A stretch of 64,000 nt of DNA from Reyranella soli (GTDB lineage Bacteria > Pseudomonadota > Alphaproteobacteria > Reyranellales > Reyranellaceae), in the NCBI RefSeq assembly GCF_007992495.1, contig NZ_BKAJ01000030.1:124001-188000 (forward strand). Direction: 5' to 3'. Shown here piece after piece: positions 58,728 through 64,000 of this stretch (its first letter is position 1; every line of letters starts with the position of its first letter). The translations under genes and the position numbers were made by a program. Below the pieces are notes generated by a model that saw only the letters and a list, made by a program, of their open reading frames with translations, ran no database searches and was not told where the DNA came from.

Positions 58728-60113
58728 CTATTCCGCCGCCTTCTGCCTCGGCGCCGGCTCGACACGGGCTGTGCGCATGGTCACGAACTCCTCGCCGGCC
58801 GTCGGATGGATGCCCACGGTGGCGTCGAATTGGGCCTTGGTGGCGCCGGCTTTCACAGCGACGGCCAGGCCCTGGACCAGCTCGGCGGCATCGTCGCCGA
58901 CCATGTGCACGCCGACCACCTTGTCGGTCGCGGCCTCGACGATCAGCTTCATGAAGGTGCGCTGCTGCCGGCCCGACACGGTGTACTTCATCGGCCGGAA
59001 GGCCGAGGTGAAGACCTTGAGCTCGCCCAGCCGCATCCTCGCCTCTTCTTCCGTCAGCCCGACATTGGCGAGCTCGGGCTGGCAGAACACCGCCGACGCC
59101 ACGTCGCGATGGTCGGCCTTGCGCGGCTTGTTGCCGAACTCGGTGTCGGCGAAACAGTGGCCCTCCATCAGCGCCACCGGCGTGAGGTTGATGCGGTCGG
59201 TGACATCGCCCACCGCCCAGATGTTGTCGACTGTGGTCTTCGACCATTCGTCGACGGCCACGGCACCAGCCTTGTCGAGCTGCACGCCGACCTTCTCGAG
59301 ACCAATGCCCTTGGTGTTGGGCGCGCGGCCGGTGGCGTACATCACGAGATCGGTCTCGAACATGCCGCCGAGCTGGGTGTACACCGTGAACGGCGCCTTG
59401 CCGTCCTTGGACTCGATGCATTCGATTTGCATCTCGGTGCGCATCTTGATGCCGCTTTCCTTCAACGACTCGTGCACGGCGGTGCGGCACTCCTCGTCGA
59501 AGCCGCGCAGCACGCGATCACGGCGCAGCACGAGATCGACGTGCGCACCGAGCCCGTTGAAGATGCCGGCGAACTCGACCGCGATGTAGCCGCCGCCGAC
59601 GATGGCGATGCGCTGGGGCAGCTCGGGCAGGTGGAAGGCCTCGTTGGAGGTGATGGCGAATTCCCGGCCGCGAATCTCCGGCACCACCGGTGCGCCGCCC
59701 GTGGCGATCAGGATCTTCTCCGCGGTGACCGTCTCCTCGCCGATCGCAATGGTATGACGGTCCATCAGCCGGCCGCGCCCCATGTGCAGCTTCACGCCGG
59801 CGCCGTCGAGCAGGCGGATGTAGACGCCGTTCAGGCGATCGACCTCCTTGGCGACGTTGTCGCGCAGCGTCGCCCAGGAGTGCGTGGGCGGCGCCAGCGT
59901 CCAGCCATAGGCCGCGGCGTCCTCGAAGTCGTGGGCGAACTTGGAGCCGTAGACCAGGAGCTTCTTGGGCACGCAGCCGCGGATCACGCAGGTCCCGCCG
60001 ACGCGGAAATCTTCGCAGATGCCGACGCGCGCGCCATGGCCGGCGGCGATGCGCGAAGCGCGCACGCCGCCCGAACCGGCGCCAATCACGAACAAATCGT
60101 AGTCATAGGCCAT
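58728..60113 (-). CDS. gor: Glutathione-disulfide reductase
   Basis: A 461-aa FAD enzyme that reduces oxidised glutathione with NADPH. The N-terminal FAD motif is VIGAGSGGVRASR and the active-site disulfide is C42/C47 in GGTCVIRGCVPKKLLVYGS, the variant found in plant, cyanobacterial and alphaproteobacterial enzymes. The NADPH motif is IVGGGYIAVEFAGIF with arginines RRDRVLRGFDEE, and the catalytic His is in GIHPTAGEEFVTMRT. ATG at 60113 is preferred over the longer frame. A palindromic sequence (CCCGCCGAAGCCTTGGCGAAGGCGGG, about 58700-58728) follows and may be the terminator. Confidence 0.96.
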   Translation of the reverse strand: MAYDYDLFVIGAGSGGVRASRIAAGHGARVGICEDFRVGGTCVIRGCVPKKLLVYGSKFAHDFEDAAAYGWTLAPPTHSWATLRDNVAKEVDRLNGVYIRLLDGAGVKLHMGRGRLMDRHTIAIGEETVTAEKILIATGGAPVVPEIRGREFAITSNEAFHLPELPQRIAIVGGGYIAVEFAGIFNGLGAHVDLVLRRDRVLRGFDEECRTAVHESLKESGIKMRTEMQIECIESKDGKAPFTVYTQLGGMFETDLVMYATGRAPNTKGIGLEKVGVQLDKAGAVAVDEWSKTTVDNIWAVGDVTDRINLTPVALMEGHCFADTEFGNKPRKADHRDVASAVFCQPELANVGLTEEEARMRLGELKVFTSAFRPMKYTVSGRQQRTFMKLIVEAATDKVVGVHMVGDDAAELVQGLAVAVKAGATKAQFDATVGIHPTAGEEFVTMRTARVEPAPRQKAAE

Positions 60114-60250
60114 GGGGATACCTTGAGAACAAAACCACAACACCGCCCAAATTCGGTCGTGGGTCGGACTATATCGGCGCTTAAACGGCGCGGTAAGGGA
60201 AATGGAGCGTGTGTAACCATCTCCCGATACAACTTCAAGGATATGTCCCC

Positions 60251-60721
60251 ATGCTGAAACTCCTGGTCATCCCCGCCGCCGCCCTGCTCCTGGCCGCCCC
60301 CGCCCTTGCCGCTCCTGGCGATCCGCCGGCTCCCGCGCCCACCACCGACCGGCCGTCGCGCGGCAATGCCGGCATCATGCGCTACGACACCAACAAGGAC
60401 GGCGTGGTCGACCGCGCCGAATGGAAGGCGGGCCAGGAGGCGCGCTTCAAGCGCCTCGACACCAACAACGACGGCAAGCTCACCGAGGCCGAGCTGTTCG
60501 CGCGCACGCCGGCGGTCGGCAACAGCGTGCTGCCCTCCGACCGCCAGGTCGAGCGCCAGTCGGCCTACTTCCAGCGCCTCGACACCAACAAGGACGGCGT
60601 CGTGACGCTCGAGGAGTTCATGGCCCAGGCCGACCGCAACTTCGCACGCTGCGATGTGAACAAGGACGGGAAGACGGATACGGCGGAGTGCCGCCAGGCG
60701 TTGCAGAGAACTCGGCAGTAG
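60251..60721 (+). CDS. Secreted EF-hand calcium-binding protein
   Basis: A 156-aa protein with a signal peptide (MLKLLVIPAAALLLAAPALA) and a proline-rich linker. Four EF-hand-like loops follow: DTNKDGVVDRAEW near residue 46, DTNNDGKLTEAEL near 70, DTNKDGVVTLEEF near 113 and DVNKDGKTDTAEC near 136. All four have the Asp-x-Asn-x-Asp-Gly pattern, so all may bind calcium. Function unknown. ATG at 60251 gives the signal peptide. It is divergent from gor. Confidence 0.88.
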   Translation: MLKLLVIPAAALLLAAPALAAPGDPPAPAPTTDRPSRGNAGIMRYDTNKDGVVDRAEWKAGQEARFKRLDTNNDGKLTEAELFARTPAVGNSVLPSDRQVERQSAYFQRLDTNKDGVVTLEEFMAQADRNFARCDVNKDGKTDTAECRQALQRTRQ

Positions 60722-60726
60722 CCAGA

Positions 60727-60862
60727 TCCTCCCCCGTCACACGGGGGAGGATACAGGAGGGGGAAGGCCCCAGGCGCGATCTCTGAAGTTTCAGATCTGA
60801 AAGCTCAGAAATCGCGACTGATGCTCTCCCCCTCCCCGCCTCCCCCGTAAGACGGGGGAGGT
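60727..60862. repeat. Mosaic palindromic repeat (CTCCCCCGT family), copy 2
   Basis: Same order of blocks as 24334-24488: hairpin TCCTCCCCCGTCACACGGGGGAGG, GGAGGGGGAAGGCC, an inner palindrome (CTGAAGTTTCAGATCTGAAA region), CTCTCCCCCTCC and the hairpin CCTCCCCCGTAAGACGGGGG. It lies between the convergent EF-hand and binding-protein genes and may act as a bidirectional terminator. Confidence 0.8.
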
Positions 60863-60875
60863 GAATGAGCGAGGC

Positions 60876-62096
60876 TCAGGCGCTTTCCGCGTGCATGACG
60901 TCGCCGAACAGCTCCCAGGTCTCGCCCTTGAAGCGCGAGAGCTGGACGGCCTGGATCGGGTAGAAGTCGGTCGGGCTGGTCGACACATTGATGCCGGGCA
61001 GCAGCAGCGGGATGCGCACGTTCTGGAAGTTGGCGGCCTGCTTCATGACGTTCTCGCGCGTCAGGTTGTCGCCGCACTTCTTCAGGGTCTCGCGCATCAT
61101 CGTGGCGACGGCGTAGGCGAAGATGTAATTGGCGTCGGCCTGGTTGGCCTGCGGCATGGACTTGGTCATGTACTCGCGCCACATCTTCATCTCGTCATCG
61201 TTGTCCCACTGGTGATCGGTGGGATCCTTGAGATAGGCCGCGGTCAGGATGCCCTGGCCGTTCTCAAAGCCGGCCGGCTTCATGACGGCGGCCACCGAGG
61301 CCGAGACGTTGTTGAGGTACTGCACCGGCTTCCAGCCGATCTCGGTCGCCTTGCGGATCGACTGCGCCGCGAACTTCGGCGTCGAGATGTTGAAGAAGAC
61401 GTTGGCGCCGGAATCCTTCATCTGGATGACCTGGCTGTCGACCGTGGGATCGGTCACCTCGTAGGTCACGTGCTTGACGATGCGGCCCGCCTCGCTGCCC
61501 AGCCCGGCCTTGAAGCCCTCGAAGTAGTCCTTGCCATAGTCGTCGTTCTGCATCAGCACGGCGACCTTGGCGTCGGGCGTGTTCTTCAGGGCGTGCTTGG
61601 CATAGATCACGCCCTCGGTGTGGTAGTCGGGCTGGAAGCCCATGGTCCACGGGAACTCCTTGGGCTTGCCCCACTTCGACGCGCCGGTCGACACGAAGAG
61701 GTGCGGCACCTTCTTCTGGTTGACGTACTTGTGGATCGCCGTGTTGGTCGGCGTGCCGAGCGTGTTGAACAGGCAGAGCACCTTCTCCTGCTCGACCAGC
61801 TGGCGCGTCACCTCGACCGACTTGGGCGGCGAGTAGCCGTCGTCGAGGGTGACGAACACGACCTTGCGGCCGTTGATGCCGCCGGCCTCGTTGACCATCT
61901 TCCAGAACACCTGATGGGCCTGGCCGATCACGCCATAGGCCGAGGCCGGCCCGCTGTAGGGGCAGAAATGCCCGATCTTGATCTCCTTGTCGGTCGCCCC
62001 GTCGTCGTACTTCCTCTGGGCGACCGCCGAACGCGTAGCGGTAAGCAAGGCCGCAGCCGACACGCCACCCACGAAACCACGCCTGCTGGTAATCAA
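60876..62096 (-). CDS. LIV-type ABC substrate-binding protein, paralog 1
   Basis: A 406-aa periplasmic receptor with a Tat-like signal (TSRRGFVGGVSAAALLTATRSAVA). The domain begins DKEIKIGHFCPYSGPASAYGVIGQAHQVFWKMVNEAGGINGRKVVFVTLDDGYSPPKSVEVTRQLVEQEKVLCLFNTLGTPTNTAI. It is more than half identical by eye to the next two proteins. AAGGAGG lies 6 bases before a TTG at 62096, which matches the paralog's start; an ATG at 62117 is the alternative. No permease or ATPase is adjacent. The substrate is unknown. Confidence 0.92.
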   Translation of the reverse strand: MITSRRGFVGGVSAAALLTATRSAVAQRKYDDGATDKEIKIGHFCPYSGPASAYGVIGQAHQVFWKMVNEAGGINGRKVVFVTLDDGYSPPKSVEVTRQLVEQEKVLCLFNTLGTPTNTAIHKYVNQKKVPHLFVSTGASKWGKPKEFPWTMGFQPDYHTEGVIYAKHALKNTPDAKVAVLMQNDDYGKDYFEGFKAGLGSEAGRIVKHVTYEVTDPTVDSQVIQMKDSGANVFFNISTPKFAAQSIRKATEIGWKPVQYLNNVSASVAAVMKPAGFENGQGILTAAYLKDPTDHQWDNDDEMKMWREYMTKSMPQANQADANYIFAYAVATMMRETLKKCGDNLTRENVMKQAANFQNVRIPLLLPGINVSTSPTDFYPIQAVQLSRFKGETWELFGDVMHAESA

Positions 62097-62157
62097 CGCT
62101 TCCTCCTTCGTTATCATTCACGGCCAAGGTTCACTCGAATTCCGAGGCTTGGAAACA

Positions 62158-62184
62158 TGAAAAAGGCCGCCCTGCGGCGGCCTC
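62158..62184 (-). terminator. Rho-independent terminator of paralog 2
   Basis: On the minus strand GGCCGCC-gcag-GGCGGCC is followed by TTTTTC. It lies 25 bases after the stop at 62209 and ends the transcript of the second binding protein before the first one begins. Confidence 0.9.
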
Positions 62185-62208
62185 TTCCACGATGCGAAGG
62201 AAAAAGGA

Positions 62209-63438
62209 TCAGGTGCTCTCGGCGTGCATGACGTCGCCGAACAGCTCCCAGCTCTCACCCTTGAAGCGCTGCAGCTGGACCGCCTGGATCGGATAAAAGT
62301 CGGTCGGGCTGGTCGAGACGGTAATACCCGGCAGCGCCATCGGCAGCTTCCACTTCTGGAAGTTCGCCGCTTGGCGCATGAGGTTCTCACGAGTGAGGTC
62401 GTTGCCGCACTTCTTCAATGTCTCGTGCATCAGGCTGACGACCGAATAGGCGAAGACGTTGGACGCGTCCGACAGGCTGGCGCCCGCGTTGTACTTGTTC
62501 ATCCAGGCGACCCACGCCTTCATGTCGGCGTTGTCGTCCCACTGCTTGTCGGTCGGATCCATCAGGTAGGCCGCCGTCAGCACGCCTTGCGTGTTCTCGA
62601 AGCCAGCGGGCTTCATCACCGAGGCGACGCTGCTCGACACGTTGTTGAGGTACTGTGCCGGCTTCCAGCCGATGTCGGCCGCCTTGCGCATCGCCTGGGC
62701 GGCGAATTTCGGCGTCGAGATGTTGAAGAAGACGTTGGCGCCGGAGTCCTTCAGCTGGATCACCTGGCTGTCGACGGTCGGATCGGTCACCTCGTAGGTG
62801 ACGTGCTTGGCGATCTTGTTGACATCCTTGCCGAGACCTTCCTTCAGGCCCTCCCAGTAGTCCTTGCCGTAGTCGTCGTTCTGCATCAGCACGGCGATCT
62901 TCGGATCCTTGACGTTGGCCAGGATGTGCTTGGCATAGATGACAGCCTCGGTGTGGTAGTCGGGCTGGAAGCCCATCGTCCACGGGAACTCCTTGGGCTT
63001 GCCCCACTTCGACGCACCGGTGGCGACGAACAGCATCGGCACCTTCTTTTGGTTCATGTACTTGTGGATCGCCGTGTTGGTCGGCGTGCCGAGCGTATTG
63101 AAGGTGCACAGCACCTTGTCCTGCTCGACGAGCTGACGGACCAGCTCGACCGTCTTGGCCGGGTTGTAGCCGTCGTCGTAGGTGATGAAGTTGATCTTGC
63201 GGCCGTTCACGCCGCCCTGCGTCTCGTTGACGAATTTCCAGTACGCCTGGATCGTCTTGCCGATCACGCCGTAGGCCGAGGCCGGGCCGCTGTAAGGATT
63301 GGTGTGACCGATCTTGATCTCGGTATCGCTGGCGCCGTCCGAGTACTTCTTCGCGCCTTGCGCGAACGATACGCCCGACGCTGACAACACGGCGGCCGTG
63401 GAAACGCCGCCTAGAAACGTACGCCTATTGGTCCTCAA
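62209..63438 (-). CDS. LIV-type ABC substrate-binding protein, paralog 2
   Basis: A 409-aa periplasmic receptor with a Tat-like signal (NRRTFLGGVSTAAVLSASGVSFA). It shares long identical blocks with paralog 1, e.g. LFNTLGTPTNTAIHKY-type, ASKWGKPKEFPWTMGFQPDYHTE, VLMQNDDYGKDY and TVSTSPTDFYPIQAVQLQRFKG. A TTG start with AGGAGGACGCG before it is conserved in paralog 1. Single-gene transcript with its own terminator at 62158-62184. The substrate is unknown. Confidence 0.92.
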   Translation of the reverse strand: MRTNRRTFLGGVSTAAVLSASGVSFAQGAKKYSDGASDTEIKIGHTNPYSGPASAYGVIGKTIQAYWKFVNETQGGVNGRKINFITYDDGYNPAKTVELVRQLVEQDKVLCTFNTLGTPTNTAIHKYMNQKKVPMLFVATGASKWGKPKEFPWTMGFQPDYHTEAVIYAKHILANVKDPKIAVLMQNDDYGKDYWEGLKEGLGKDVNKIAKHVTYEVTDPTVDSQVIQLKDSGANVFFNISTPKFAAQAMRKAADIGWKPAQYLNNVSSSVASVMKPAGFENTQGVLTAAYLMDPTDKQWDDNADMKAWVAWMNKYNAGASLSDASNVFAYSVVSLMHETLKKCGNDLTRENLMRQAANFQKWKLPMALPGITVSTSPTDFYPIQAVQLQRFKGESWELFGDVMHAEST

Positions 63439-63556
63439 CGCGTCCTCCTGTGTTTTATGGTTTGCAGTGCGAGAGTTGCCCGAAATACGTGCGCGGGAAA
63501 GGAAAAAACTCGCGAGGCGATATACAACTTTTCAATGTTGCAGCGCGGAAGCGCCA

Positions 63557-63588
63557 AAAGAAAAGGCCGCCGTAACCGGCGGCCTTTC
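63557..63588 (-). terminator. Rho-independent terminator of paralog 3
   Basis: GGCCGCC ... GGCGGCC (63565-63584) is flanked by AAAA and TTT, so it can work on both strands; on the minus strand it is followed by TTTTCTTTT. It ends the transcript of the third binding protein (stop at 63692). A long imperfect hairpin (CTTCGGAGG ... CCTCCGAAG, about 63604-63635) lies between. Confidence 0.88.
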
Positions 63589-63691
63589 ATCCTCCTTCGC
63601 CAAGGCTTCGGAGGACGGGCTTGCCCTCCGAAGCTCCGCCAGGAGCGAAGGAGGGTCACATCGTCGCGAGGACGATGCAAAGCTTAGGCGC

Positions 63692-64000
63692 TTAAGTGCT
63701 CTCGGCGTGCATGACCTCGCCGAAAAGCTCCCAGGTCTCGCCCTTGAAACGCTGCAGCTGGACCGCCTGGATCGGATAGAAATCCGTCGGGCTGGTGCTG
63801 ACGGTGATGCCAGGCAGCAGCAACGGCAGGCGGTACTTCTGGAAGCTCGCCGCCTGCTTCATCAGGTTGGCGCGCGTCATCTCATTGCCGCAGCGCTTCA
63901 GCGTCTCGGTCATCAGCGCGGCGACGGCATAGCCGTAGATGTGGTTGGCGTCGGCCTTGTTGGCGGATGGCATGTTCTTGTCCATCCAGGCTCGCCACTC
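63692..64000 (-). CDS. LIV-type ABC substrate-binding protein, paralog 3 (partial)
   Basis: The last 102 codons of a third receptor; the 5' part is outside the window. The visible part (NKADANHIYGYAVAALMTETLKRCGNEMTRANLMKQAASFQKYRLPLLLPGITVSTSPTDFYPIQAVQLQRFKGETWELFGEVMHAEST) is nearly superimposable on the C-terminus of paralogs 1 and 2. The frame is open to the window edge at 64000. Confidence 0.93.
   Translation of the reverse strand, partial: EWRAWMDKNMPSANKADANHIYGYAVAALMTETLKRCGNEMTRANLMKQAASFQKYRLPLLLPGITVSTSPTDFYPIQAVQLQRFKGETWELFGEVMHAEST

Noticed and set aside
1..64000. tRNA genes, CRISPR arrays, phage or plasmid functions
   Set aside because: No T-loop/acceptor pattern, no regularly spaced direct repeats, and no integrase, capsid, replication or partition genes were recognised.

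Overview
The window is about 64 kb of high-GC (roughly two-thirds G+C), densely packed chromosome from an alphaproteobacterium. Evidence for the group: a C4-pathway 5-aminolevulinate synthase (hemA), a glutathione reductase with the CVIRGC active site, a class II DAHP synthase, very many ABC importers with substrate-binding proteins, several TauD/TfdA dioxygenases, and GC-rich palindromic intergenic repeats. The style resembles soil Rhodospirillales/Hyphomicrobiales such as Reyranella, but the genus is a guess. I found no tRNA, rRNA, CRISPR array, phage gene or transposase.

Layout. 1-1082: end of a peptide-type ABC permease pair. 1164-13492: accessory metabolism with three TauD/TfdA dioxygenases, a quinone oxidoreductase, LysR, IclR and ArsR regulators, two DUF1801 proteins, a Bug-type binding protein and secreted proteins; a 25-codon ORF with an extreme ribosome binding site sits at 9114. 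13756-19567: an HTH/TPR regulator, an orphan response regulator, a DUF6671 protein, an M20 amidohydrolase and a lytic transglycosylase. 19568-20139 is the only long stretch without a gene. 20140-26126: a complete dpp/opp-type importer (A-B-C-D-F, minus strand), next to a divergent class III aminotransferase. 27907-30321: cytochrome c, ferritin-like protein and hemA. 30366-32089: MFS exporter and a small cytosolic protein. 32091-37491: an iron/siderophore uptake operon (ECF sigma, FecR, TonB receptor, PepSY protein, 54-aa membrane protein) with a Fur-box-like palindrome in front.

37594-53451 is the most interesting region: a catabolic island with two complete ABC importers (LivKHMGF type and SsuABC type), a crotonase-fold protein without the two catalytic glutamates, hydantoinase/oxoprolinase A and B, an epimerase/dehydratase, an SDR, a GntR/FCD regulator and a TauD-like dioxygenase. 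Both divergent promoter regions of the island carry a related 19-bp palindrome typical of GntR operators, so the whole island is probably one regulon for uptake and breakdown of an amide, lactam or hydantoin-like compound that I cannot name.

53496-60721: housekeeping and stress genes (alpha/beta hydrolase, GST, adenylate cyclase, nicotinate phosphoribosyltransferase, DAHP synthase, glutathione reductase, EF-hand protein). 60876-64000: three consecutive paralogous Leu/Ile/Val-type binding proteins, the last cut by the window edge, with no transporter genes beside them; two of the three have a clear terminator of their own.
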